A stretch of DNA of 64,000 nt from Caulobacter sp. X (lineage in GTDB: Bacteria > Pseudomonadota > Alphaproteobacteria > Caulobacterales > Caulobacteraceae), in contig NZ_PEGF01000001.1 of the NCBI RefSeq assembly GCF_002742635.1, positions 930,001-994,000 on the forward strand. The letters run 5' to 3'. Shown piece by piece: positions 38,402 to 46,367 of the stretch. Below the pieces are notes generated by a model. That model worked only from the letters and a program-made list of their open reading frames with translations, was not told the origin of the DNA and searched no databases. Each line of letters opens with the position of its first letter. Within the stretch, counting starts at the first letter, position 1. Both the position numbers and the translations under genes were made by a program.

Positions 38402-39397
38402 ATGCCTCGTCCTGGCCCGCGTAACCTGATCACCGACGTCCCCGGCCTGACCGTGGGCTGTGTCGAGGACGAGGCCGTTCGCACCGGCGTGACGGTGCTG
38501 CTGTGCCCCGAGGCCTGGACGGCGGCGGTCGATGTGCGCGGCGGCGGACCGGCCGTGCGCGAAACCGACACCCTGCGCCCAGAAAACAGCTTCTCTCGCG
38601 CCCACGCGATATGCCTGTCGGGCGGATCCGTGTTCGGTCTGGGGGCCGCCGACGGCGCGGCGATCGCCCTCTCTGCGCGCGATGTCGGGGTCAAGCTGGC
38701 GGCGGGCTCTCCGGCGATCCCGATCGTGCCGGCCGCGTCGCTGCACGACCTGGGCAACGGCGGCGACAAGGCCTGGGGCCTCGCCCCGCCCTATCGCCAG
38801 CTTGGCATGAAGGCGGTGGAGGCCGCCGGCGTCGACTTCCCGCTAGGCTCGGTTGGCGCGGGCCGGGGCGCCATGGCGGGCGTGGTCAAGGGCGGCCTCG
38901 GCTCGGCCTCTCTGGACCTGGGCGACGGCCTCATCGTCGGCGCGCTGGTGGCGGCCAATCCGGTCGGCTCGGTCTACATGCCCGACGGCGAGACCTTCTG
39001 GGCCTGGCCGTTCGAAATCGACAGCGAGTTTGGCGGACGGCGTCCCGGCCCGATGCCGACGGCGATCGAGCCGATGCCCGACGACAGCAAGCTGGGCGCC
39101 ATGGGCCGCCTGCGCCCCGGCGCCAACACCACCCTGGCGATCGTGGCGACGACCGCCGACCTCAGCACGGCCGAGGCGCAACGCATGGCGATGATGGCGC
39201 ACGACGGCATGGGGCGCGCGATTCGCCCGGCCCATACGACCTTCGACGGCGACATCGTCTTCGCCCTGGCCTCGGGCGCGACGGCTCTGGGCGAAGGTCC
39301 TGGACGGTCGGCGGGCCTCGCGCGCCTTGGGTCGTCGGCGGCGGATTGCCTGGCGCGCGCCATCGCCCGCGCCGTGTTCGAAGCTAGGGCGGCGTGA
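38402..39397 (+). CDS. P1 (DmpA/NylC-type, S58) family peptidase
   Basis: A 331-residue N-terminal-nucleophile-type hydrolase. Seen: start N-L-I-T-D-V-P-G-L-T-V-G (family hallmark), V-D-V-R-G-G-G-P-A-x-R-E-T-D, I-C-L-S-G-G-S-V-F-G-L-G-A-A-D-G, and G-A-N-T-T-L-A-I-V-A-T-T, where the N-T-T/S site is autocleaved and the Thr becomes the nucleophile. Relatives are beta-aminopeptidases, DmpA and nylon oligomer hydrolase NylC. Substrate not predictable. Cytosolic, no signal peptide. It overlaps the end of the convergent marR gene by 14 bases. Confidence 0.9.
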   Translation: MPRPGPRNLITDVPGLTVGCVEDEAVRTGVTVLLCPEAWTAAVDVRGGGPAVRETDTLRPENSFSRAHAICLSGGSVFGLGAADGAAIALSARDVGVKLAAGSPAIPIVPAASLHDLGNGGDKAWGLAPPYRQLGMKAVEAAGVDFPLGSVGAGRGAMAGVVKGGLGSASLDLGDGLIVGALVAANPVGSVYMPDGETFWAWPFEIDSEFGGRRPGPMPTAIEPMPDDSKLGAMGRLRPGANTTLAIVATTADLSTAEAQRMAMMAHDGMGRAIRPAHTTFDGDIVFALASGATALGEGPGRSAGLARLGSSAADCLARAIARAVFEARAA

Positions 39398-39893
39398 TCG
39401 TCTCGCCGCCGGCTAGCTGGATGGCGGCGGTCTCAAGATGGTTCAGCAGACGCTTGAAGGTCGCGACCTCGCTGGGCGCCAGGCCGGCCAACAGCGTGGC
39501 CTCATAGGCCAGGGCCAGAGGCGCGATCTCGGCGAACAGCCGGCGACCGGCGGCCGTCAGCTCCAGGGTGTGCGAGCGGCGGTCCGAGCGCACCGTGGTG
39601 CGGGCGACCAGGCGGCGAACCACCAGATCCTGAGCGGCGCGGCTGACGCGGACCTTGTCCATGGCCGTGCGGGTGACGGCGGCGTGCTGGGTCAGCGCCC
39701 CCTCGGCCAGAACGGACATCAGGCGCCACTGCGGGATCGTCAGTCCGAAGCGGTCCTCATAGGCGCGGGCGATCAGGCGGCTGACGGCCGCCGAGGCGGT
39801 GGCCAGGCGATAGGGTACGTAATCGGAAAGACTGACACCGGCTTCGGGCGCGTCAGGCGCGCCCGGCGTAAGCGGAGAGACCGTGGCGGTCAT
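39384..39893 (-). CDS. MarR family transcriptional regulator
   Basis: A 169-residue winged helix-turn-helix protein: S-D-Y-V-P-Y-R-L-A-x-A-S-A-A-V-S-R, L-T-I-P-Q-W-R-L-M-S-V-L, recognition region M-D-K-V-R-V-S-R-A-A-Q-D-L, and wing D-R-R-S-H-T-L-E-L-T-A-A-G. The ATG at 39893 has AAAGGAA upstream. Its targets are unknown; the convergent peptidase is not an obvious one. The region 39894-40175 (282 bp) to its right contains no gene I can support. Confidence 0.88.
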   Translation of the reverse strand: MTATVSPLTPGAPDAPEAGVSLSDYVPYRLATASAAVSRLIARAYEDRFGLTIPQWRLMSVLAEGALTQHAAVTRTAMDKVRVSRAAQDLVVRRLVARTTVRSDRRSHTLELTAAGRRLFAEIAPLALAYEATLLAGLAPSEVATFKRLLNHLETAAIQLAGGETITPP

Positions 39894-40175
39894 GTCCCGT
39901 TCCTTTCGTCCTCCCAGGCGCGACCGCCTTGAAGGAGCGGCCTTCGCCAGTCCATCACGCTGGCCGGACCCTGGCGTTTCGGTCCGGTGCGCGTCTTGAT
40001 CTGAGCGCGGCGAGCTAAACCCACAATGCCGCCCGGCGACCACCCTCTCGATGACGCAGTTTCGCACGCCCCGTGGGCAGAGAATAGCTCTCTCGCCTCG
40101 CAGAGTGGCGTTTCCATGCCTCGACTGGGCTGAAACAGGCGTTTTTGTCTTCGCGGCGGCGAGTCAGGACCCGCC

Positions 40176-40448
40176 CTAGGCGGGACGCGGAATTGTCGCA
40201 GACGCGCGCGCGCCATGATCATAGCGCGACGGGCCGCCATAGACGGCGACCTCGCAAAGGATGTCGCCGCCCTCCTCAGCCGCCCAGATGTAGCTGCGCT
40301 CCACCTCGACATAGCGGCCGGCCGGCGAGATTCCCTCGAAGGTGTCGCCCCAGGGGATGATCCCACGCAGATCCTGCCACCGCAGGGTCAGGGCCCGCGA
40401 AAGCTCGTCGCGGGCCATCGCCTCCAGGTCGGGATCGTCCGCCAACAA
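40176..40448 (-). CDS. Hypothetical protein, 90 residues
   Basis: A small soluble protein starting with TTG at 40448, one base after the stop of the DUF3297 gene (40450), so it is likely translationally coupled. It contains D-L-E-A-M-A-R-D-E-L, L-R-W-Q-D-L and V-E-R-S-Y-I-W-A-A. No family is recognised. The stop codon lies in the loop of a CCCGCC-CTA-GGCGGG hairpin (40170-40184), which may help termination. An internal ATG at codon 11 is an alternative start. Confidence 0.55.
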   Translation of the reverse strand: MLADDPDLEAMARDELSRALTLRWQDLRGIIPWGDTFEGISPAGRYVEVERSYIWAAEEGGDILCEVAVYGGPSRYDHGARASATIPRPA

Positions 40449-40449
40449 C

Positions 40450-40698
40450 TCAGCCTTCGGCGGTGTCGCGGAAATAGGCCTCGACCTCGCCCTGCAGCTT
40501 GATGGTCATCGGGTTGCCCTTGCGGTCCAGCGTCTTGCCGGCCGCGACGCGCACCCACTTCTCGCTGATGCAGTATTCCTCGACATTGGTCTTCTCGACG
40601 CCCTTGAAGCGGATGCCGATGCCGCGTTCCAGCAGATCGGCGTCGTAGTAGGGGCTGTCGGGATTGACGGAGAGGCGGTCGGGAGGCGTGTCGCTCAT
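40450..40698 (-). CDS. DUF3297 family protein
   Basis: An 82-residue protein matching DUF3297: P-P-D-R-L-S-V-N-P-D-S-P-Y-Y-D, then R-G-I-G-I-R-F-K-G-V-E-K-T-N-V-E-E-Y-C, and W-V-R-V-A-A-G-K-T-L-D-R-K-G-N-P-M-T-I-K-L-Q-G in the second half. Cytosolic; function unknown, widespread in proteobacteria. It heads a two-gene unit with the hypothetical gene after it. Confidence 0.87.
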   Translation of the reverse strand: MSDTPPDRLSVNPDSPYYDADLLERGIGIRFKGVEKTNVEEYCISEKWVRVAAGKTLDRKGNPMTIKLQGEVEAYFRDTAEG

Positions 40699-40801
40699 GG
40701 TCTTCCAACTTGGATGCGGGCGCGCTGGCCCGTGTCTTGGCCGGCGGTGATACCCACGAAACGCGGAAAGTCCAAATCGGACAGCCGCCCGACGCCGTCG
40801 C

Positions 40802-41272
40802 CTAGGTCTGTTGATCGTCCTTGATCGGATCCGCGGCCGAGACCACCCCGTCCTCGTTGGTGTCGTGGTGGACGAACATCCGCCAGCCGGAATAGTCGAA
40901 CTCGGCCCGGGTGATCGCGCCGCTCTTGTCGCTGTCCAGCACATGGAAGCGCACGTCGGTCTGGCGCATCTGGCGCTCGCGCTCCTCTTCCTTCTTCTCG
41001 GGCGTCCGGTCCGAGGCGTCCAGCTTCTTCTCGAGGCGGGCCTTGAACTCGGCGACATACTCGGCCTGGGACAGCACGCCGTTCTTGTCAGAGTCGGTCT
41101 TGTCGAACTGAATCGTCCGGGTGGCGGCGTACTCGTCCTTGGTGACGACGCCATCGCCGTTTTGATCCTGTTCCTTGATGAAGATGTCCCGGGCGTGGGA
41201 GGCGGCGCTGGCCGGACCGGCCAGCAGCGAGGCGAAGAGAGCCGCCCCAGTGAAGAAGATACGGGTGTTCAT
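40802..41272 (-). CDS. Secreted EF-hand calcium-binding protein
   Basis: A 156-residue protein with a signal peptide (1-23, ending G-P-A-S-A-A) and four EF-hand loops: D-Q-N-G-D-G-V-V-T-K-D-E, D-S-D-K-N-G-V-L-S-Q-A-E, D-S-D-K-S-G-A-I-T-R-A-E and D-T-N-E-D-G-V-V-S-A-A-D. The first three have all six usual ligand positions; the last ends in D. The calmodulin-like pairing implies periplasmic Ca2+ binding. The ATG at 41272 has AAGGA seven bases upstream. It follows the DUF4198 gene by 26 bases in the same direction, so it probably shares its Fur-type control. Confidence 0.88.
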   Translation of the reverse strand: MNTRIFFTGAALFASLLAGPASAASHARDIFIKEQDQNGDGVVTKDEYAATRTIQFDKTDSDKNGVLSQAEYVAEFKARLEKKLDASDRTPEKKEEERERQMRQTDVRFHVLDSDKSGAITRAEFDYSGWRMFVHHDTNEDGVVSAADPIKDDQQT

Positions 41273-41298
41273 GGCGTGTCCTTGTTTAACGAGAGGGT

Positions 41299-42084
41299 TC
41301 ACGGGAGGGATTCGAAGGTCAGGGCGTAGGTGTGGCTTTGGCCGGGCCGCCCCTGTCCCGCGGACGCCACCCGGTGGCGGCCCTGGATCTGGTAGACGCC
41401 GGACCGCTCAACCTTGAAGGCCACCTGCCCCTTGGCGTCGCTGACCAGAATCTTCGGCGGCGACTTGACGTCGGCGTAGCGGTCGTCGGCCGCGCTGAGC
41501 GTCACCGTCAGGCCGGCCAGCGGCTTACCGTCGAACAGAGCTTCGAACACGACCGGCCGCCCGGTGACGATCTTGCTGGGATGAGTGATCGGGCGGAACT
41601 CCAGCCCTTTCCCGATGGGGGCCAAGGCCGCGTCGCTCGGCGCGCCGCGCGTGACATAGACCTCGGCGGTCGTAAGGCTCTGCATGTCGATGGCGTCGGC
41701 CGGCGCCTTCTCGCCTTCGAAGAATTTCCACTCCCCGCCGACCAGAGCGGCCTTGGCGACCCGACCAGCCCGCTGGCCCGTCGTGATGCGATAGGTGCCC
41801 GGCGCCTCGGTCGCCACTTCGAAGACCGCCAGTTGGCGCAGGTAGGTCGGGGACAGCGCCGTGCGCGTCCCATCGGGACCGATCACCGCGTAGGCGTCGG
41901 ACTTCATCACCACCTCGGGCGTGAAGAAACTTTCGGTGAACGCCCCCTCGACAGTGATCAGCTTGCGGTCCGAAGCGTCGAACACGCTGGGCAAAAGATA
42001 GGGCGAATGAGCCTGGGCGGCCGTCACGGCGAGGCCTAGCGCGAGCGCGCCGCCCAGCAGGCCGGCGCGAAGAGAACGGATCAT
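41299..42084 (-). CDS. DUF4198 (GH25-like, Ni/Fe-uptake-associated) periplasmic protein
   Basis: A 261-residue exported protein with signal peptide (about 1-26, A-A-Q-A-H at cleavage). The mature start H-S-P-Y-L-L-P-S, V-E-G-A-F-T-E-S-F-F-T-P-E and the C-terminal beta domain V-A-F-K-V-E-R-S-G-V-Y fit DUF4198, often found beside TonB-dependent receptors for metal complexes. It is divergent from the receptor at 42242 and shares the Fur-like boxes. Three closely spaced in-frame ATG codons exist (42102, 42093, 42084); the shortest fits the signal peptide best. Confidence 0.85.
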   Translation of the reverse strand: MIRSLRAGLLGGALALGLAVTAAQAHSPYLLPSVFDASDRKLITVEGAFTESFFTPEVVMKSDAYAVIGPDGTRTALSPTYLRQLAVFEVATEAPGTYRITTGQRAGRVAKAALVGGEWKFFEGEKAPADAIDMQSLTTAEVYVTRGAPSDAALAPIGKGLEFRPITHPSKIVTGRPVVFEALFDGKPLAGLTVTLSAADDRYADVKSPPKILVSDAKGQVAFKVERSGVYQIQGRHRVASAGQGRPGQSHTYALTFESLP

Positions 42085-42129
42085 CGGGGACATTCCTGAC
42101 ATCGCCGAAACGCGGCGATGTCGACTTAT

Positions 42130-42156
42130 TGCGATTAGTTCTGAGAATCAATTGCA
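42130..42156. promoter_or_regulatory. Two overlapping Fur-like boxes
   Basis: TGCGATTAGTTCTGA (42130-42144) and TGAGAATCAATTGCA (42142-42156) share three bases and resemble the alphaproteobacterial Fur consensus TGC-N-AAT-N-ATT-N-GCA. They lie about 45-70 bp upstream of the DUF4198 start and about 90-110 bp upstream of the receptor start. Confidence 0.6.
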
Positions 42157-42203
42157 AATAGCTTGACCACGTTTCGACCTCGCTCTACCCCGTCGCCATC
42201 AAT

Positions 42204-42218
42204 TGCGAATGGTTCGCA
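42204..42218. promoter_or_regulatory. Fur-like palindrome before the TonB receptor
   Basis: TGCGAATGGTTCGCA is a perfect inverted repeat (TGCGAA-N3-TTCGCA) 24 bp upstream of the receptor ATG, overlapping where the promoter or transcript start should be. Iron-bound Fur would repress there. Confidence 0.65.
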
Positions 42219-42241
42219 TATAACCATCGAAGGGGATATCG

Positions 42242-44467
42242 ATGTCTCGCCTGAAGCTGGCCGCCCTGGCGGCCGCCTCGACCGCCGCCCTGCTCGCCTC
42301 GACAGCCTTGGCCGCTGAAAACGCCACCGCGCCCGCCGACGCCACCGAAGTCGACAAGGTCACCGTGACGGCCACGCGTTCGGAGAAGCCTGTGTCGAAG
42401 GCGCCGGCGACCGTCAGCGTCATCTCGGCCGACGAGATGGAGGACGGGCTGGTGAAGGACATCAAGGACCTGGTCCGCGACGAACCCGGCGTCGCTGTGC
42501 GCACCGCCCCCGCCCGCTTCACGGCCGCCGGCGCCTCGACCGGGCGCGACGGCAACGCCGGCTTCAACATCCGCGGCCTGGAAGGCAATCGCGTGCTGAT
42601 CGTGGTCGACGGCGTGCGCGTGCCGGACGGCTTCGCGTTCGGCGCCCAGTCAACCGGACGCGGCGATTATGTGGATCTCGACATCCTGAAATCGGTCGAG
42701 ATCGTGCGCGGCCCCGCCTCGGCGCTCTATGGCGCGGACGGCCTGGCGGGCTCGGTCAGCTTTATCACCAAGGATCCGTCCGACATCCTCAAGCCGGGCC
42801 AGAACGTGGCCGGGCGGGCGCGGGCGTCCTACGCCTCGGCGGATGAAAGCTGGAGCGAGAGCTTGGTCCTGGCGGGGCGCACGGACCGCTGGGAAGCTAT
42901 GCTGGCCTATACCCGCCGCGACGGAGAGGGCCAGAAGACGGCCGGGACCAACGACTCGGCCAACACCGACCGCACCACCGCCAACCCCGAGGACAACCAG
43001 TCCAACGCCGTCCTGGGCAAGCTGATCTACAGCCCCAATGACCGCAACCGTTTCCGCCTGACCGTGGACCATCTGGACCGCGATGTGGATTGGACGGTGC
43101 TCTCGGCCATCGCCAAGCCGCCGCTGGCCTCGACCAGCGTGATCGGCCTGACCGCCTTCGACCGCATGAAGCGCGATCGCGTCAGCCTGGACCACCGCTT
43201 CGACGGCGGAACGGGCCTGATCGAGGCCGCCCAGACCACGCTCTACTGGCAGCGCAGCAAGACCCGCCAGTTCTCGGCCGAGGACCGCAACACCGCCGCC
43301 GACCGCACGCGCGACGCGACCTTCGACAACCGCGTGTTCGGCGCGGGCGTCGAGCTTCATAGCCGTTTCGAGACCGGCGCCTTCGCCCACGACGTCGTCT
43401 GGGGCGGCGACGCCTCGATCACGCGTCAGCAGGGCACGCGCGACGGCACGGTCCCGCCGGCCGGCGAGACCTTCCCCGGCAAGGCCTTCCCGACCACCGA
43501 CTTCACCCTGGCTGGCCTTTATGTGCAGGACGAGATCAAGGCTGGACCGGTGACGATCTATCCGGCCGTCCGCCTCGACTACTACAAGCTGGATCCCAAG
43601 GCCGATCCGCTGTTCACGACGGCCGCTTCCGGCCAGAGCGACACGCACCTCAGCCCCAAGATCGGGCTGGTCTGGGACGCGACGGACCTGGTGACGCTGT
43701 TCGCCAACCTGGCCGCCGGCTTCAAGGCCCCTTCCCCGTCGCAGGTCAACACCGGCTTCGCCAACCTAGTCTCGAACTACAAGTCGATCTCGAACCCGGA
43801 CCTGAAGCCCGAGACCAGCCGCACGCTCGAGGGCGGCATTCGCCTGCATCGGGACCGCTGGCGGGTGGCGTTGACGGGCTTCACCGGCGAGTACGACGAC
43901 TTCATCGAGCAGGTGCAGGTCTCGGGGAACTTCACCGCCGCCAATCCGGCGGTCTACCAGTACGTAAACCTGTCGGGCGTGAAGATCAGCGGGGCCGAGG
44001 CGAAGGGGTCGTTCGACCTGGGCTCCGGATTCACGGCCAAGGCGGCGGTCTCGTATGCGCGGGGCTCCTCGCGGACCAATGGCGTCAACACGCCGCTGGC
44101 CTCGATCGATCCGGTGAAGATCACGGGCGGGGTCAACTACCGCGCGCCTTCGGGCAAGTTCGGCGGCGAGCTCAGCGTGATCCACTCGGATCGCAAGTCC
44201 GCCGGCCGCGCCGGGGTCACCTGCGCGGGGACCGGCGGCAGTTCGGCCAATAACTGCTTCATGCCGCCGTCGTTCACGGTAGCCGACCTGACGGGTTGGT
44301 GGGCGGTGACGGACGCCGTGACGGTCCGCGCCGGCGTCTTCAACCTGACCGACGAGAAGTACTGGTGGTGGAGCGACATGCGCGGCTTGGCCGACAGCTC
44401 GACCGTCAAGGACGCCTACAGCCAGCCTGGACGCAACTACAGCGTCTCCCTCGCGCTGAAGTTCTAG
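42242..44467 (+). CDS. TonB-dependent receptor, hemin/hemoglobin type
   Basis: A 741-residue outer-membrane receptor. Signal peptide 1-24 (A-L-A-A-E), TonB box-like region (D-K-V-T-V-T-A-T-R-S) near 38, plug domain with I-R-G-L-E-G-N-R-V-L-I-V-V-D-G-V-R and V-E-I-V-R-G-P-A-S-A-L-Y-G-A-D-G-L-A-G, and a barrel that ends in ...Y-S-V-S-L-A-L-K-F with terminal Phe. The N-R-V-L-x-x-V-D-G-V-R-x-P and L-Y-G-S/A-D-x-L-x-G patterns are typical of TonB-hemoglobin/transferrin/lactoferrin family receptors. AAGGGGA precedes the ATG. Fur-like control makes iron or heme uptake likely. Confidence 0.9.
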   Translation: MSRLKLAALAAASTAALLASTALAAENATAPADATEVDKVTVTATRSEKPVSKAPATVSVISADEMEDGLVKDIKDLVRDEPGVAVRTAPARFTAAGASTGRDGNAGFNIRGLEGNRVLIVVDGVRVPDGFAFGAQSTGRGDYVDLDILKSVEIVRGPASALYGADGLAGSVSFITKDPSDILKPGQNVAGRARASYASADESWSESLVLAGRTDRWEAMLAYTRRDGEGQKTAGTNDSANTDRTTANPEDNQSNAVLGKLIYSPNDRNRFRLTVDHLDRDVDWTVLSAIAKPPLASTSVIGLTAFDRMKRDRVSLDHRFDGGTGLIEAAQTTLYWQRSKTRQFSAEDRNTAADRTRDATFDNRVFGAGVELHSRFETGAFAHDVVWGGDASITRQQGTRDGTVPPAGETFPGKAFPTTDFTLAGLYVQDEIKAGPVTIYPAVRLDYYKLDPKADPLFTTAASGQSDTHLSPKIGLVWDATDLVTLFANLAAGFKAPSPSQVNTGFANLVSNYKSISNPDLKPETSRTLEGGIRLHRDRWRVALTGFTGEYDDFIEQVQVSGNFTAANPAVYQYVNLSGVKISGAEAKGSFDLGSGFTAKAAVSYARGSSRTNGVNTPLASIDPVKITGGVNYRAPSGKFGGELSVIHSDRKSAGRAGVTCAGTGGSSANNCFMPPSFTVADLTGWWAVTDAVTVRAGVFNLTDEKYWWWSDMRGLADSSTVKDAYSQPGRNYSVSLALKF

Positions 44468-44479
44468 GCGACTGAACGG

Positions 44480-44505
44480 CGCGCGCGGACTGCAAGCCGC
44501 GCGCG
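44480..44505 (+). terminator. GC-rich hairpin after the receptor gene
   Basis: 9-bp stem CGCGCGCGG/CCGCGCGCG (44480-44488 with 44497-44505), 8-base loop, 12 bases past the receptor stop. No T tract. Confidence 0.5.
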
Positions 44506-44573
44506 TCGACATCCTTGCGGACAAGGACGCCTGGCCCTGCTAGCTACGGGCTCTCACCGCGCTTGGAGTTCGC

Positions 44574-45182
44574 ATGCTGCGTCGCCTCTACGACTGGGTC
44601 ATGGGCTTGGCCGCCTCCCGTCACGCCCCCACCAGCCTGTTCGCCGTGTCGTTCGCCGAGAGCTCGTTCTTCCCGATTCCGCCGGACGTGATGCTGGCGC
44701 CGATGTGCCTGGCCAAGCCCGAGAAGGCCTGGCGCTACGCCCTGATCTGCACGATCGCGTCGGTGCTGGGCGGGATTCTCGGCTATGCGATCGGTTACTT
44801 CCTGCGCGACTTCGGCCTGTGGATCATGGCGGCGACCGGCCATTCCGGCGGGCTTGAGCAGTTCCAGTGCTGGTACGGCAAGTACGGCGTCTGGGTGATC
44901 CTGGCCAAGGGCCTGACGCCGATCCCCTACAAGCTGGTGACGATCGCCTCGGGCCTGGCGGCCTTCAGCTTCCCGATCTTCATCGTCGCCTCGACCCTGA
45001 CGCGGGGCGCGCGATTTTTCCTTGTCGCCTTCATCATCAAGAAGTTCGGCCCCGCCCTGCTGCCGGTGGTCGAGCGTCGCCTGGCCCTGTTCGCCGGAAT
45101 CTTGATCGCCCTCATTGTCATCGGCCTGACCGCGAGCCATTTCATTGGCGGTAGCGGACACGGCGGAGCCTGCGTGGCATGA
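44574..45182 (+). CDS. YqaA family (DedA/VTT-like) membrane protein
   Basis: A 202-residue inner-membrane protein of the SNARE-associated/VTT superfamily (COG1238 YqaA): A-E-S-S-F-F-P-I-P-P-D-V-M-L-A-P-M near residue 25, G-G-I-L-G-Y-A-I-G-Y, W-V-I-L-A-K-G-L-T-P-I-P-Y-K-L-V-T-I-A-S-G, F-x-x-x-S-x-L-T-R-G-A-R-F. Relatives scramble or flip phospholipids. GGAG precedes the ATG at 44574. It is the first gene of the operon yqaA-dsbB-coq7 with ATGA overlaps. Confidence 0.92.
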   Translation: MLRRLYDWVMGLAASRHAPTSLFAVSFAESSFFPIPPDVMLAPMCLAKPEKAWRYALICTIASVLGGILGYAIGYFLRDFGLWIMAATGHSGGLEQFQCWYGKYGVWVILAKGLTPIPYKLVTIASGLAAFSFPIFIVASTLTRGARFFLVAFIIKKFGPALLPVVERRLALFAGILIALIVIGLTASHFIGGSGHGGACVA

Positions 45183-45736
45183 CGAGCGAGAGCGCCACGG
45201 GCGAAACGAAGGGCCTTGTCGGTCGCGTCTACGATCTGGTCACGCGGCGCTGGCCGCTGCTGGCTTTCCTGTCCAGCGCGCTGATGCTGGTCATCGCCCA
45301 TGCCTTCGAGCGCTTTGGCGGCCTCGCGCCCTGCCACCTCTGCCTGAAGCAGCGCGAGATCTATTGGGCGGCCGGAACGGTCGGCCTGATCGCCTTCGCC
45401 CTGCAACGCACGCCGCTGTGGCCGCGGCTGCGAATGCCGGCCAATCTGCTGCTGGGCGCGCTGTTCCTGTATGGGGCGGGCCTGGCGACCTATCACGCCG
45501 GCGCCGAATGGAAGTGGTGGCCGGGCCCCTCGTCCTGTTCGGGCGTGGGCTATGCCGGCGCGGCGGATCTCGAAGCGATGCTGAAAGGCACGGCCAAGAT
45601 CAAGGCCCCGGCCTGCGACAAGGCCGCCTGGGTATTCCTTGGTCTGTCGATGGCGGGCTGGAACGTGCTCATCTCGCTGAAACTGGCCGTCTGGTCCGTC
45701 CTGGCGGCGCTGCGCAAGTCGGAAGCCTCGGTATGA
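45179..45736 (+). CDS. dsbB: Disulfide bond formation protein B
   Basis: A 185-residue four-helix membrane protein that passes electrons from DsbA to ubiquinone. First cysteine pair C52-x-x-C55 (P-C-H-L-C-L-K-Q-R) with the conserved Q-R motif; the second pair is C121 (S-S-C-S-G) and C147 (P-A-C-D), in the second periplasmic loop. It overlaps yqaA upstream and coq7 downstream by 4 bases each. The ubiquinone link to the next gene is neat but may be incidental. No DsbA gene in the window. Confidence 0.92.
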   Translation: MTSESATGETKGLVGRVYDLVTRRWPLLAFLSSALMLVIAHAFERFGGLAPCHLCLKQREIYWAAGTVGLIAFALQRTPLWPRLRMPANLLLGALFLYGAGLATYHAGAEWKWWPGPSSCSGVGYAGAADLEAMLKGTAKIKAPACDKAAWVFLGLSMAGWNVLISLKLAVWSVLAALRKSEASV

Positions 45737-46293
45737 GCAAACCCACACCTCCCCGTCCCGGCCAGGGCGCCCTGAAGACCCGTCTCGGCGAGATCCTCCG
45801 CGTCGATCAGGCCGGCGAGCTGGCCGCCGTCCACATCTATCGCGGCCAGGCGGCCGTGATGCGGAACGCCCCCGGCCGCGAGCGGATCGCCGACCAGCTG
45901 AAGGAGATGGAGGGCCACGAACAGGTCCACCTCTCCCGTTTCAACGACCTTCTGACCGAGCGCGGCGTGCGCCCGACCCTGATGTCGCCGGTCTGGCGCG
46001 CGGCGGCTTTCGCCCTCGGCGCCGGCACCGCCCTGATGGGCGACAAGGCCGCCCATGCTTGCACCGAGGCGGTCGAGTCGGTGATCGAAAAGCACTATGC
46101 CGGCCAGATCGCGGAACTGAAGGACCGCGATCCCGAGCTGGCCGCCGAGCTTTCGCAGTTCCGCGACGACGAACTGGCCCATCGTGACCTGGCCGTCGAG
46201 GAAGGCGCCCGCGAGGCCCCCGGCTATCCGCTGCTGAGCGCCGTGATCCAGGCCGGCTGCCGCGCCGCGATCAAGATCAGCGAAAAGATCTAA
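45733..46293 (+). CDS. coq7: Demethoxyubiquinone hydroxylase Coq7
   Basis: A 186-residue di-iron monooxygenase that hydroxylates demethoxyubiquinone, the penultimate step of ubiquinone synthesis. The carboxylate/histidine ligands are visible: E29 in D-Q-A-G-E-L, E60 and E63-x-x-H66 (E-M-E-G-H-E-Q-V-H), and the second half E-A-V-E-S-V-I-E-x-H-Y and D-D-E-L-A-H. Length is close to the human and Pseudomonas proteins without leader. It starts at ATG 45733, overlapping the dsbB stop. Confidence 0.94.
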   Translation: MSKPTPPRPGQGALKTRLGEILRVDQAGELAAVHIYRGQAAVMRNAPGRERIADQLKEMEGHEQVHLSRFNDLLTERGVRPTLMSPVWRAAAFALGAGTALMGDKAAHACTEAVESVIEKHYAGQIAELKDRDPELAAELSQFRDDELAHRDLAVEEGAREAPGYPLLSAVIQAGCRAAIKISEKI

Positions 46294-46367
46294 GCCCGGC
46301 GCTTGGCGCCATGCGCCCCCGCGCCTACCGATGCTTCCCAAATCTTCGCGTTGGGGAGTCGCCCGCC

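Noticed and set aside
39894-40175. Possible gene between marR and the 90-residue frame
   Set aside because: Frames here lack start signals and protein-like composition; the stretch is treated as intergenic.
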